Translations under genes and position numbers: made by a program
The notes under the pieces: model-generated
The model's database searches: none
What the model was told of the DNA's origin: nothing
The model's input: the letters and a program-made list of their open reading frames with translations, nothing else
NCBI GenBank assembly: GCA_902363395.1
Contig: CABIZZ010000001.1
Location: forward strand, 248,001-312,000
Source: Streptococcaceae bacterium
GTDB lineage: Bacteria > Bacillota > Bacilli > Lactobacillales > Streptococcaceae
Direction: 5' to 3'
Length of the DNA stretch: 64,000 nucleotides
Shown here: one piece after another, positions 7,756 through 17,100 of the stretch
Layout: every line of letters begins with the position of its first letter
Numbering within the stretch: position 1 is the first letter of the stretch

Positions 7756-8580
7756 ATGAAGCTAAGAAGAAGTGAGCGGATGGTTGTGATCTCGAATTAC
7801 TTGATTAATCATCCCTACGAATTGACGAGTTTAAATACATTTGCCGAAAAATACGAATCTGCCAAATCATCTATTTCTGAGGACATTGTCATTATTAAAC
7901 GGGCCTTTGAAGAAATGGAAATTGGAAGCATTGAAACTCTTACCGGTGCAGGTGGAGGGGTCATCTTTACACCATCGATTTCGGATGCAGATTCAAAAGA
8001 AATTGTCCAAAATTTGTGCAATCAATTGTCAGAAAGCAACCGGATTTTACCAGGTGGTTATATCTACCTTTCGGATTTGCTAAGTAATCCAAAAATCTTA
8101 AATAATATTGGTCGCATTATTGCCAAAGCCTTCCGAGATCAAAAAATCGATGCAGTCATGACGGTGGCCACTAAGGGTGTCCCATTAGCAAACGCGGTAG
8201 CCAATGTCTTAAATGTTCCTTTTGTCATTGTACGACGTGATTTGAAAATTACAGAAGGCTCAACGGTCAGTGTCAACTACGTATCTGGTTCCAGTGGCGA
8301 TCGGATTGAGAAAATGTTTCTATCTAAACGCAGTTTGAAGGCTGGAAGCCGTGTCCTGATTGTCGATGACTTCCTTAAAGGAGGGGGAACGATCAGTGGG
8401 ATGGTTAGCCTCTTAGCTGAGTTCGATTCAGAGTTGGCAGGAGTCGCTATTTTTGCGGACAATGCTTCGGCTAGAAGTAAAGATTTATTCGATCACAAGT
8501 CACTTCTACGTGTGACCAACATTGATGTGGCAGAAAATAAAATTGATGTAGAAATCGGTAATATTTTCGATAAGAACTAA
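7756..8580 (+). CDS. purR: Purine operon repressor PurR
   Basis: A 274-residue regulator with an N-terminal winged helix (LRRSERMVVISNYLINHPYE, with ...YESAKSSISEDI) and a C-terminal phosphoribosyltransferase-fold effector domain whose PRPP loop is VLIVDDFLKGGGTISGM. PRPP binding is known to control DNA binding in this family: high PRPP relieves repression, or activates in lactic acid bacteria, at pur genes. The start has AGAG upstream and is in the family position. The PurBox pair 45 bp upstream suggests autoregulation. Confidence 0.95.
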   Translation: MKLRRSERMVVISNYLINHPYELTSLNTFAEKYESAKSSISEDIVIIKRAFEEMEIGSIETLTGAGGGVIFTPSISDADSKEIVQNLCNQLSESNRILPGGYIYLSDLLSNPKILNNIGRIIAKAFRDQKIDAVMTVATKGVPLANAVANVLNVPFVIVRRDLKITEGSTVSVNYVSGSSGDRIEKMFLSKRSLKAGSRVLIVDDFLKGGGTISGMVSLLAEFDSELAGVAIFADNASARSKDLFDHKSLLRVTNIDVAENKIDVEIGNIFDKN

Positions 8581-8602
8581 GGCTGGAGAGGGAGAAAGGA
8601 AA

Positions 8603-9169
8603 ATGAAAACAATTTTAGACCGTTTTGATCGTAGCCCCCTATGGCTTCGATTGGCAACGATATTCATCTTGACTGGAGTTCTTGTCGGTGGGCTTTATAC
8701 GGTTCGTAAAAATTCTGCAGACCAGGTCACAGTGGTAAAACAAGAAACCAAAAAAACAGGTTCTCTTCCTATTAAGAAGAAAGATCCTAAAAAAGCCAAA
8801 GAAGAAGAGGAAGCGAAAATCGCTGAAGCGGCTGAAAAAGCAGTTGCTCATTTTGAAACGACTGCAACTCAAGAAACTTTAACCGCTGCCCAGGAGGCCG
8901 TAGAAAAAGTGAAGGATGAAACCAAGAAACAGGCCTTTCAAGCTCGTATTCAGTACATTGTAGACTATTACGGAATGCAGACCAATCAATCGGCTCAAAC
9001 CAACCAAACCCCTCAAGCAACAGATGCAAATCAGGCTGTCCAGGGAGGACAAGCGAATATAGCAACGCAGCAAGTCGTTCCAGCAGAAGTCCCTCAGTAT
9101 CAGTCCAATGAGGTTCCTCAGGTTTCGAATGCTACCACACCGGCTGTAACACAACAAACTGAACAATAA
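8603..9169 (+). CDS. Hypothetical membrane-anchored, Gln-rich extracellular protein
   Basis: A 188-residue protein with a short basic N-terminus, one membrane helix at about residues 16-35 (LRLATIFILTGVLVGGLY) and no cleavage motif, so it is likely a type II membrane protein. A Lys/Glu-rich linker follows, then a small helical segment with two similar halves (AHFETTATQETLTAAQEAVE and the following helix), then a Gln/Asn/Thr-rich disordered tail from about residue 128. The start has GAGAAAGGA upstream. It follows purR by 22 bp and precedes the str promoter. No function can be assigned. Confidence 0.8.
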   Translation: MKTILDRFDRSPLWLRLATIFILTGVLVGGLYTVRKNSADQVTVVKQETKKTGSLPIKKKDPKKAKEEEEAKIAEAAEKAVAHFETTATQETLTAAQEAVEKVKDETKKQAFQARIQYIVDYYGMQTNQSAQTNQTPQATDANQAVQGGQANIATQQVVPAEVPQYQSNEVPQVSNATTPAVTQQTEQ

Positions 9170-9219
9170 TCTGGCGCGATTTTAAGAAGAGTCAATCGTG
9201 CAAAAAAGAGAAAAAAATC

Positions 9220-9249
9220 TTGACAGTGAAAGTACCGCTATGTTACAAT
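9220..9249 (+). promoter_or_regulatory. Promoter of the rpsL-rpsG (str) transcript
   Basis: TTGACA (9220-9225), an 18-bp spacer and TACAAT (9244-9249) preceded by TGT, an extended -10. An 8-bp inverted repeat AAGTACCG (9230-9237)/CGGTACTT (9256-9263) brackets the -10. The leader to rpsL is about 130 nt and contains a GTGTAC (9285-9290)/GTACAC (9318-9323) stem. Confidence 0.85.
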
Positions 9250-9385
9250 AATAGACGGTACTTTTTACTTTTGGTCTCTCAAGAGTGTACAGGGACGTGC
9301 TGACAAATGTTGCAAAAGTACACACAGATGGTAGCTGTCACCAAGTGTATCATCACCAAAAATAAAAAAATACAGGAGAATGTAG

Positions 9386-9799
9386 ATGCCTACAATTAAC
9401 CAATTGGTTCGCAAACCGCGTAAATCAAAAGTAGAAAAATCTAAATCACCAGCTTTGAACGTTGGTTACAACAGTCATAAAAAAGTTCAAACAAACGTTT
9501 CTTCACCACAAAAACGTGGTGTTGCAACTCGTGTTGGAACAATGACACCTAAAAAACCTAACTCTGCCCTTCGTAAATTCGCTCGTGTACGTTTGAGCAA
9601 CTTGATCGAAGTGACTGCCTACATCCCAGGTATCGGACACAACTTGCAAGAGCACAGCGTGGTGCTTCTTCGCGGTGGACGTGTAAAAGACCTTCCAGGG
9701 GTACGTTACCATATCGTCCGTGGTGCACTTGATACTGCAGGTGTTAACGATCGTAAACAAGGCCGTTCTAAATACGGTACTAAACGTCCAAAAGCATAA
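9386..9799 (+). CDS. rpsL: 30S ribosomal protein S12
   Basis: Decoding-centre protein of the small subunit; the 137-residue length is normal for streptococci. Visible are the [11 protein letters not shown] start, [11 protein letters not shown] (the lysine position where streptomycin-resistance changes are known) and the [13 protein letters not shown] loop. The sequence shows the wild-type K in both places (PKKPNS and RVKDLPG). Codon use is strongly biased, as in highly expressed genes. A consensus AGGAG lies 8 nt before ATG. First gene of the str cluster. Confidence 0.98.
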   Translation: MPTINQLVRKPRKSKVEKSKSPALNVGYNSHKKVQTNVSSPQKRGVATRVGTMTPKKPNSALRKFARVRLSNLIEVTAYIPGIGHNLQEHSVVLLRGGRVKDLPGVRYHIVRGALDTAGVNDRKQGRSKYGTKRPKA

Positions 9800-9818
9800 G
9801 GAAAGGGGATAAAGAGAA

Positions 9819-10289
9819 ATGAGTCGTAAAAATAGAGCTCCAAAGCGCGATGTATTGCCAGATCCGCTTTACAATTCACAACTAGTTACTCGTCTTATCA
9901 ACCGCGTTATGCTTGATGGTAAACGTGGTACAGCAGCTTCAATCGTTTATGGTGCTTTTGAGCAAATCAAAGAAGCTACTGGAAATGACGCGCTTGAAGT
10001 ATTTGAAACAGCAATGGAAAACATCATGCCTGTACTTGAAGTACGTGCACGTCGTGTTGGTGGATCTAACTACCAAGTCCCAGTTGAAGTTCGTCCAGAA
10101 CGTCGTACAACACTTGGACTTCGTTGGTTGGTAACCATCGCTCGTCAACGTGGTGAGCACACAATGGTTGACCGCCTTGCTAAAGAAATCTTGGATGCTG
10201 CAAACAACACTGGTGCAGCAGTTAAGAAACGTGAAGACACTCACCGTATGGCTGAAGCTAACCGTGCCTTCGCACACTTCCGCTGGTAA
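9819..10289 (+). CDS. rpsG: 30S ribosomal protein S7
   Basis: Primary 16S rRNA 3'-domain binder that nucleates head assembly. 156 residues, normal length. Recognisable segments are [38 protein letters not shown] and [15 protein letters not shown] at the C-terminus. It follows rpsL by 19 bp with its own AAGGGG ribosome-binding site. Unlike many firmicutes, the next gene fusA is separated by a 300-bp structured spacer with its own terminator and promoter. Confidence 0.98.
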   Translation: MSRKNRAPKRDVLPDPLYNSQLVTRLINRVMLDGKRGTAASIVYGAFEQIKEATGNDALEVFETAMENIMPVLEVRARRVGGSNYQVPVEVRPERRTTLGLRWLVTIARQRGEHTMVDRLAKEILDAANNTGAAVKKREDTHRMAEANRAFAHFRW

Positions 10290-10302
10290 GATCATGATGC
10301 TA

Positions 10303-10394
10303 GGAACGAAAAGGATGCAAAGTGAAAATAGGAAACTGACGCAGTATTCGACGAATACAAGGAAGTTTATCTTTTTCACACAGCATCCCGTTCC
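10303..10394. repeat. 92-nt interrupted hairpin between rpsG and fusA
   Basis: Five consecutive complementary blocks nest around one loop base: GGAACG/CGTTCC, GGATGC/GCATCC, GTGAAAA/TTTTCAC, AAACT/AGTTT and GTATTCG/CGAATAC, for 31 paired bases separated by small internal loops. It starts 14 bp after the rpsG stop. Three smaller stems follow: GGCTAA/TTAGCC (10405-10422), CCGAG...CTCGG (10422-10441) and CAACTTA/TAAGTTG (10461-10478). No coding potential. It could be a structured 3' UTR, a small RNA or a repeated intergenic element. Confidence 0.75.
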
Positions 10395-10504
10395 GGCTCA
10401 AATCGGCTAACTAACTTTAGCCCGAGTTCAATTGAGCTCGGTCAGCTCTTTAGTTCAACTCAACTTATCTATAAGTTGAAACCAACAAAAACAAGATAAA
10501 CAAT

Positions 10505-10535
10505 GAAAACGGGTAGGTCCTGCCTATCCGTTTTT
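10505..10535 (+). terminator. Terminator upstream of fusA
   Basis: ACGGGTAGG pairs with CCTATCCGT (one G-T pair) around a short loop and is followed by five T. It separates rpsL-rpsG transcription from fusA. Confidence 0.75.
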
Positions 10536-10544
10536 GTTAAATCA

Positions 10545-10553
10545 TGTTATAAT
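10545..10553 (+). promoter_or_regulatory. Extended -10 promoter of fusA
   Basis: TGTTATAAT, 36 bp before the fusA ATG and directly after the terminator; no convincing -35. This indicates that fusA is transcribed on its own in addition to any read-through. Confidence 0.7.
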
Positions 10554-10589
10554 AGTATAGAAATAAAAAATATAGGAGAACAAAACCTC

Positions 10590-12671
10590 ATGGCACGCGA
10601 ATTTTCACTTGAAAAAACTCGTAATATCGGTATCATGGCCCACGTCGATGCTGGTAAAACAACTACAACTGAGCGTATCCTTTACTACACTGGTAAGATT
10701 CACAAAATCGGTGAAACTCACGAAGGTGCGTCACAAATGGACTGGATGGAGCAAGAGCAAGAACGTGGTATCACCATCACATCTGCTGCGACAACCGCTC
10801 AATGGAAAGACACTCGTGTTAACATCATCGACACACCAGGACACGTGGACTTCACGATCGAAGTACAACGTTCACTCCGCGTTTTGGACGGTGCTGTAAC
10901 GGTTCTTGACTCACAATCAGGTGTTGAGCCTCAAACAGAAACAGTTTGGCGTCAAGCAACTGAATACCGTGTTCCTCGTATCGTATTTGCGAACAAGATG
11001 GATAAAATCGGTGCTGACTTCCTTTACTCAGTAAGCACCCTTCATGATCGTCTTCAAGCAAACGCACACCCAATTCAATTGCCAATCGGTTCAGAAGATG
11101 ACTTCCGTGGAATCATCGACTTGATCAAGATGAAAGCTGAAATCTACACCAACGACCTTGGTACAGACATTCTTGAAGAAGATATCCCAGCTGAATACCT
11201 TGACCAAGCTCAAGAATACCGTGAAAAATTGGTTGAAGCAGTTGCTGAAACTGATGAAGACTTGATGATGAAATACCTTGAAGGTGAAGAAATCACTAAC
11301 GAAGAATTGAAGGCTGCTATCCGTAAAGCAACTATCAATGTTGAATTCTTCCCAGTATTGTGTGGTTCTGCCTTCAAGAACAAAGGGGTTCAATTGATGT
11401 TGGATGCAGTCCTTGACTACCTTCCAAGCCCACTTGATATCCCTGCAATCAAGGGTGTAAACCCTGATACAGACGAACAAGAAGAACGTCCAGCATCTGA
11501 TGAAGAGCCATTTGCAGCTCTTGCCTTCAAGATCATGACTGACCCATTCGTAGGTCGTTTGACATTCTTCCGTGTTTACTCAGGTGTCTTGAACTCAGGT
11601 TCTTACGTATTGAACACATCTAAAGGTAAACGTGAACGTATCGGACGTATCCTTCAAATGCACGCCAATACTCGTATGGAAATCGAAACAGTTTATTCTG
11701 GAGATATCGCTGCTGCCGTTGGTTTGAAAGATACTACAACTGGTGACTCATTGACAGATGAAAAAGCGAAAATTATCCTTGAGTCAATCGAAGTTCCAGA
11801 ACCAGTTATCCAATTGATGGTTGAGCCTAAATCTAAAGCAGACCAAGATAAGATGGGTATCGCCCTTCAAAAATTGGCTGAAGAAGATCCAACATTCCGC
11901 GTTGAAACAAACCCTGAAACTGGTGAAACAGTTATCTCTGGTATGGGTGAGTTGCACTTGGATGTCCTTGTTGACCGTATGAAACGTGAATTCAAGGTTG
12001 AAGCAAACGTTGGTGCTCCTCAAGTATCTTACCGTGAAACATTCCGCGCTTCTACACAAGCACGTGGATTCTTCAAACGTCAATCTGGTGGTAAAGGTCA
12101 GTTTGGTGATGTTTGGATCGAATTTACTCCAAACGAAGAAGGTAAAGGATTCGAGTTCGAAAATGCGATCGTCGGTGGTGTGGTTCCACGTGAATTCATC
12201 CCTGCAGTAGAAAAAGGACTTCAAGAATCTATGGCTAACGGTGTGCTTGCTGGCTACCCAATGGTTGACGTGAAAGCGAAGCTTTACGATGGATCATACC
12301 ACGATGTCGACTCATCTGAAACTGCCTTCAAGATCGCTGCATCTCTTGCTCTTAAAGAAGCAGCTAAATCAGCACAACCAGCTATCCTTGAACCAATGAT
12401 GCTTGTAACCATCACAGTTCCTGAAGAAAACCTTGGGGATGTTATGGGTCACGTAACTGCTCGTCGTGGACGTGTAGACGGTATGGAAGCACACGGTGCA
12501 AGCCAAATCGTTCGTGCTTATGTACCACTTGCTGAAATGTTCGGTTACGCTACTGTCCTTCGTTCTGCAACTCAAGGACGTGGTACTTTCATGATGGTAT
12601 TTGACCACTACGAAGATGTACCGAAATCAGTACAAGAAGAAATCATTAAAAAAGCTAAAGGTGAAGCATAA
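10590..12671 (+). CDS. fusA: Translation elongation factor G
   Basis: GTPase that drives translocation of tRNAs and mRNA. 693 residues, full length. G1 is [15 protein letters not shown], switch I is [12 protein letters not shown]3 is DTPGHVDFT and G4 is NKMD. All five domains are present, ending in KKAKGEA. The ATG at 10590 is chosen because AGGAGA lies upstream and [14 protein letters not shown] is the family start; the frame is open for 29 codons further upstream across the promoter. Codon use is that of a highly expressed gene. Confidence 0.98.
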   Translation: MAREFSLEKTRNIGIMAHVDAGKTTTTERILYYTGKIHKIGETHEGASQMDWMEQEQERGITITSAATTAQWKDTRVNIIDTPGHVDFTIEVQRSLRVLDGAVTVLDSQSGVEPQTETVWRQATEYRVPRIVFANKMDKIGADFLYSVSTLHDRLQANAHPIQLPIGSEDDFRGIIDLIKMKAEIYTNDLGTDILEEDIPAEYLDQAQEYREKLVEAVAETDEDLMMKYLEGEEITNEELKAAIRKATINVEFFPVLCGSAFKNKGVQLMLDAVLDYLPSPLDIPAIKGVNPDTDEQEERPASDEEPFAALAFKIMTDPFVGRLTFFRVYSGVLNSGSYVLNTSKGKRERIGRILQMHANTRMEIETVYSGDIAAAVGLKDTTTGDSLTDEKAKIILESIEVPEPVIQLMVEPKSKADQDKMGIALQKLAEEDPTFRVETNPETGETVISGMGELHLDVLVDRMKREFKVEANVGAPQVSYRETFRASTQARGFFKRQSGGKGQFGDVWIEFTPNEEGKGFEFENAIVGGVVPREFIPAVEKGLQESMANGVLAGYPMVDVKAKLYDGSYHDVDSSETAFKIAASLALKEAAKSAQPAILEPMMLVTITVPEENLGDVMGHVTARRGRVDGMEAHGASQIVRAYVPLAEMFGYATVLRSATQGRGTFMMVFDHYEDVPKSVQEEIIKKAKGEA

Positions 12672-12686
12672 TTTTACCGTCTAGCT

Positions 12687-12719
12687 AAAAGCTTTCCTCA
12701 TAGGAGGAAAGCTTTTTTT
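12687..12719 (+). terminator. fusA terminator
   Basis: AAAGCTTTCCTC pairs with GAGGAAAGCTTT and runs into TTTTTTT. Confidence 0.9.
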
Positions 12720-12811
12720 GATTCGAAAAGAACTTAAGGCCACTTCCTCATAAGAGATAGTGAAAATGAATATGAAAGTTTGTGTAATATTTCTAATCCT
12801 AATGAAATCAG

Positions 12812-12840
12812 TTGCATTTTAGGGGAAGAAAGTATATAAT
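12812..12840 (+). promoter_or_regulatory. Promoter of gapA
   Basis: TTGCAT (12812-12817), 17-bp spacer, TATAAT (12835-12840). The leader is about 80 nt and ends with the strong ribosome-binding site AAGGAGG. Confidence 0.8.
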
Positions 12841-12926
12841 AATATTGTTGAAAGATGATTTGTAACCTATCAAGTTACTCTTTTCACATAAAAAATTTTT
12901 TGATTTTCATAAGGAGGAAATCACGA

Positions 12927-13937
12927 ATGGTAGTTAAAGTTGGTATTAACGGTTTCGGTCGTATCGGTCGTCTTGCTTTCCGTCGTATCCAAAACGTAGA
13001 AGGTGTTGAAGTTACTCGCATCAACGACCTTACAGATCCAGTTATGCTTGCACACTTGTTGAAATATGACACAACTCAAGGTCGTTTCGACGGTACTGTG
13101 GAAGTTAAAGAAGGTGGATTCGAAGTTAACGGTAAATTCGTTAAAGTTTCTGCTGAACGTGATCCAGAACAAATCGACTGGGCTAACGACGGTGTAGAAA
13201 TCGTTCTTGAAGCAACTGGTTTCTTTGCTAAGAAAGAAGCTGCTGAAAAACACTTGCACCCAGGTGGAGCTAAGAAAGTTGTTATCACTGCTCCTGGTGG
13301 AAACGACGTTAAAACAGTTGTATTTAACACTAACCACGACATTCTTGATGGTACTGAAACAGTTATCTCTGGTGCTTCATGTACTACAAACTGCTTGGCT
13401 CCAATGGCTAAAGCTCTTCAAGATAACTTCGGTGTTGTAGAAGGATTGATGACTACTATCCACGCTTACACTGGTGACCAAATGATCCTTGACGGACCAC
13501 ACCGTGGTGGTGACCTTCGTCGTGCTCGCGCTGGTGCAGCTAACATCGTTCCTAACTCAACTGGTGCTGCTAAAGCTATCGGTCTTGTAATCCCAGAATT
13601 GAACGGTAAATTGGACGGATCTGCACAACGCGTTCCAACTCCAACTGGATCAGTTACTGAATTGGTTGCAGTTCTTGAAAAGAACGTTACTGTTGATGAA
13701 GTAAATGCAGCTATGAAAGCAGCAGCTAACGAATCATATGGTTACACAGAAGATCCAATCGTATCTTCAGATATCGTAGGTATGGCTTACGGTTCATTGT
13801 TTGACGCAACTCAAACTAAAGTTCTTGACGTTGACGGTAAACAATTGGTTAAAGTTGTTTCATGGTATGACAACGAAATGTCTTACACTGCACAACTTGT
13901 TCGTACTCTTGAATACTTCGCAAAAATTGCTAAATAA
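12927..13937 (+). CDS. gapA: Glyceraldehyde-3-phosphate dehydrogenase (NAD-dependent, glycolytic)
   Basis: Oxidises and phosphorylates glyceraldehyde 3-phosphate to 1,3-bisphosphoglycerate in glycolysis; in streptococci it is also found on the cell surface. 336 residues. The NAD fold starts with [16 protein letters not shown]. The catalytic cysteine is in [11 protein letters not shown] and the C-terminal [14 protein letters not shown] is typical. The ATG at 12927 is chosen for its AAGGAGG site and conserved [14 protein letters not shown] start, although the frame is open 24 codons upstream. Very strong codon bias. Monocistronic with its own promoter and terminator. Confidence 0.98.
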   Translation: MVVKVGINGFGRIGRLAFRRIQNVEGVEVTRINDLTDPVMLAHLLKYDTTQGRFDGTVEVKEGGFEVNGKFVKVSAERDPEQIDWANDGVEIVLEATGFFAKKEAAEKHLHPGGAKKVVITAPGGNDVKTVVFNTNHDILDGTETVISGASCTTNCLAPMAKALQDNFGVVEGLMTTIHAYTGDQMILDGPHRGGDLRRARAGAANIVPNSTGAAKAIGLVIPELNGKLDGSAQRVPTPTGSVTELVAVLEKNVTVDEVNAAMKAAANESYGYTEDPIVSSDIVGMAYGSLFDATQTKVLDVDGKQLVKVVSWYDNEMSYTAQLVRTLEYFAKIAK

Positions 13938-13952
13938 TTCATGCGTATGATG

Positions 13953-13979
13953 AGAGGAGGGTGACCTCCTCTTTTTTTG
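13953..13979 (+). terminator. gapA terminator
   Basis: AGAGGAGG pairs with CCTCCTCT around a GTGA loop and is followed by seven T. Confidence 0.9.
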
Positions 13980-14028
13980 TACTTTTTTTAGTTCCTCCTC
14001 ACCTTATTATAGGATTTGCTAAAATGAA

Positions 14029-14058
14029 TTGACAGACCTCTCTTTAAAGGGGTAAACT
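14029..14058 (+). promoter_or_regulatory. Promoter of the GH85 glycosidase gene
   Basis: TTGACA (14029-14034), 18-bp spacer, TAAACT (14053-14058). The predicted start of transcription lies about 100 nt before the start codon, so the cre site falls inside the transcribed leader. Confidence 0.65.
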
Positions 14059-14071
14059 AAATCTGAGTGAA

Positions 14072-14142
14072 GATTTCCAATCAAGAAAAATGTAAGCGAT
14101 TGCAGGATAGTGAAGGAGGAGTGTTTTAGGAGATTGGAAATC
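14072..14142 (+). promoter_or_regulatory. 11-bp inverted repeat enclosing the cre site in the glycosidase leader
   Basis: GATTTCCAATC (14072-14082) and GATTGGAAATC (14132-14142) are perfect inverse copies 49 bp apart. The right arm ends 13 bp before the GGAGG ribosome-binding site. It could be a leader stem or two half-sites for a regulator. Confidence 0.55.
14091..14104 (+). promoter_or_regulatory. cre (CcpA-binding) site upstream of the glycosidase
   Basis: TGTAAGCGATTGCA matches TGWAARCGYTWNCA except at one position. It sits about 25-40 bp downstream of the predicted transcription start, where bound CcpA would block elongation. Catabolite control of host-glycan glycosidases is known in streptococci. 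Confidence 0.7.
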
Positions 14143-14165
14143 AGTAAAATAAGATGGAGGTCAAG

Positions 14166-17100
14166 ATGAAAGGTCATCAATTTGAAAAACAACAACGTTT
14201 TAGTATCCGAAAATTCAGTGTAGGAGTTTGTTCTGCATTGATTGGATTGGCATTTTTAGGAACGGGGGTAGTCTCAGCAGATGAGACGCATGCGACTAAT
14301 GAACAACCCTTAGAAGCTTCCACAGCAAATACGGAAGATGTCAATCGTTTGATCAGAGAAGCGGGAGTCTACACTGCAGATGCTGCTTTGCCAACTGCAG
14401 AAACAGCAAAACCAGTTGAGGAGGCAACTCCAGCTACGACAGAGGCTGGTCCTGCTAGCACAGAAGCTAGCCCGACGACGACAGATACTCCAGTCGTTTC
14501 AGCGACGGAACAACCAAAAGTAGCTGCAGAAAAAGTGGAAGATTTACCAACCAATGAAGAAAAACAATTAAGACCGAAAGAGGTCAAGTTTGATACTTGG
14601 GATGATTTGTTGAAATGGGAACCTGGTAAACGAGTAGATGATGATTTGAACAGAGCAAGTGTCCCCCTTGCTAGCCGTTTTCAAGGGAAGCAAATCAACG
14701 AGCAAGCCAACCCAGAAGCAAAGATCCAAGCCCTTTCTAACATGAACTCAAAGGCTAAGGATCATGCTTCCGTCGGTGGGGAAGAGTTTAAGGCTTATGC
14801 TTTTGACTACTGGCAATATTTGGATTCTATGGTCTTTTGGGAAGGACTTGTCCCTTCAGCAGATGTGATTGATGCGGCCCACCGAAATGGGGTTCCCATT
14901 TACGGAACACTCTTTTACAACTGGTCTAGTAGCATCAAGGATCAAGAGCGCTTTGCAGAAACCTTGAAAGAAGATAGTGAAGGCTCAAAAACCTTCCCGA
15001 TTGCTCGTAAATTGGTTGATTTAGCCAAGTACTATGGTTTCGATGGTTACTTTATCAACCAAGAAACAACAGGGAACTTAGTAGAGCCTTTGGGGCCAAA
15101 ATTAAGAGATTTCCTTCTTTATACTAAGGAGTATGCGAAGAGCGTCAACTATCCGATCAAGTATTCTTGGTATGATGCTATGACTTATGAATATGGTCGC
15201 TACCATGAAAATGCACTGGGTGAGTACAACTACAATTTCATGCAGCCTGAAAACGGGGAAAATCCTGTAGATACCTTCTTTGCCAACTTTAACTGGGGCA
15301 AATCAGAAGTTGATTATTCGATTAGTACAGCCAAATGGATTAACCGCAATCCTTATGATGTTTTAGCGGGTCTCGAACTTCAAAAAGGAGGTTCTTATAA
15401 GACCAATGTCGACTGGAATGCGATTCTAGATGAGCATGGCAAGTTGCGTCTATCTCTTGGGCTTTATGCACCTGATACCATTACAGGTCTAGGAAAGACA
15501 GGAGAAGGTTACCATACCCATGAAGATCTATTCTGGACTGGTTTCCAAGGGGATCCAACCAAAGGAAAACCAGCAGACCAATCTTGGTACGGGATGTCCA
15601 ATCTAGTAGTGGATAAAACGCCAATTACAAGTGCTAATTTCAATACGTCCTTTAATACAGGCCACGGCAAACATTGGTTTGTGGATGGCAAGATTTCTAA
15701 AGAAGGGGAGTGGAACTACCGTTCTGTTTCTGGCTACCTTCCAACATGGCGCTGGTGGGTAGAGCATAGTGAAGATAGTACGCCATTAAAAGGTCGCTAT
15801 GATTTTGATCAAGCCTACAATGGAGGGAACTCTTTAACCTTTGAAGGGGATTTGAAAGCTAATAGCAGTCAAAATGTTATGCTCTATTCTACTAAGATTC
15901 CTGTGACAGAAACGACAAAATTAAGTGTGTCTCACAAGGGTGGGGTCGGAGCTGCTGCTTGGGTAGCTGTTGCCACAAAAGAAGACTACTCTGAATACGA
16001 ATGGAAGGAATTGACACCGAGTGCGGATTGGTCTACTCAAACCTTTGATTTGGGAGGCTTGGCGGGTAAGACTATTTATGCCGTTAAGATGTTCTTTGAT
16101 CATGATGCAGATGTCAAAGATTACAAGTTCAACCTCGGTCAATTGTCGATTACGTCCAACCAAGAAAAACCAGTAGCCCCATCTGAAGTGACTGTTCGGG
16201 CAAAACGCCTGCAAAATGCCCAGGAAGCGGAGGCTGTCCTTAATTTTAAAGGGGTTGCGGACGCAGATTATTATGAAGTCTATGAAAAAGACGGCGACAA
16301 CTGGCGTCTCTTAACAGGGTCTTCTGCGACAACCGTCTATCTACCAAAAGTTAGCCGTTCAGCAAGTGCTGAAGGAACGACTCAGGACCTCAAGGTTGTG
16401 GCAGTTGGGAAGAACGGCCAACGTTCAGATGCAGGAACTGTGGCCTTTGATTGGGGTATGACCGTGTCAGATACCAGTCTTCCAAAAGCCCTTGCACCAA
16501 ACGTGGTGATTGGAGCCAAAGTCATTGGTTCGAGCTTCCCAGATGCGGATGGTAGTGAAGGCATCGAAGGTATGTTAAATGGTACCATTACCAGTCTTTC
16601 AGATAAATGGTCTTCTGCTCAATTGAGTGGAACCGTCGATATTCGCTTGACACAACCACGGACCATTGTTCGTTGGGTGATGGACCATGCCGGTGCGGGT
16701 GGAGAATCTGTCGACGATGGCAAGATGAATACCCGTGACTTCGACCTTTACTACAAGGATGAAGCGGGTGAATGGAAGCTTGCTAAGGAAGTTCGTGGCA
16801 ATAAAGCCCATGTGTCCGACATTACACTCGACCATCCAATCAAGGCTCAAGAATGGCGTCTCCATGTCATTACGGCAGATAACGGAACCCCATGGCAAGC
16901 CATCCGGATTTACAACTGGAAGATGTATGAAAGTCTGGATACGGAAACGGTCAACATCCCGATGAAACATGCTGCAGCGCAAAACTTAGGCAATCATTTT
17001 GTCCAAGTCGGCTTCAAAGATGTTCCGGCCAATACCACACTGACTCTTTATGCCGATAAAGAAGCGACTAGCCCAATTGCGACCATGACAGCCGATCAAG

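Noticed and set aside
10503..10589. N-terminal extension of EF-G by 29 codons
   Set aside because: It crosses the terminator and the extended -10; the ATG at 10590 has a ribosome-binding site and the family start.
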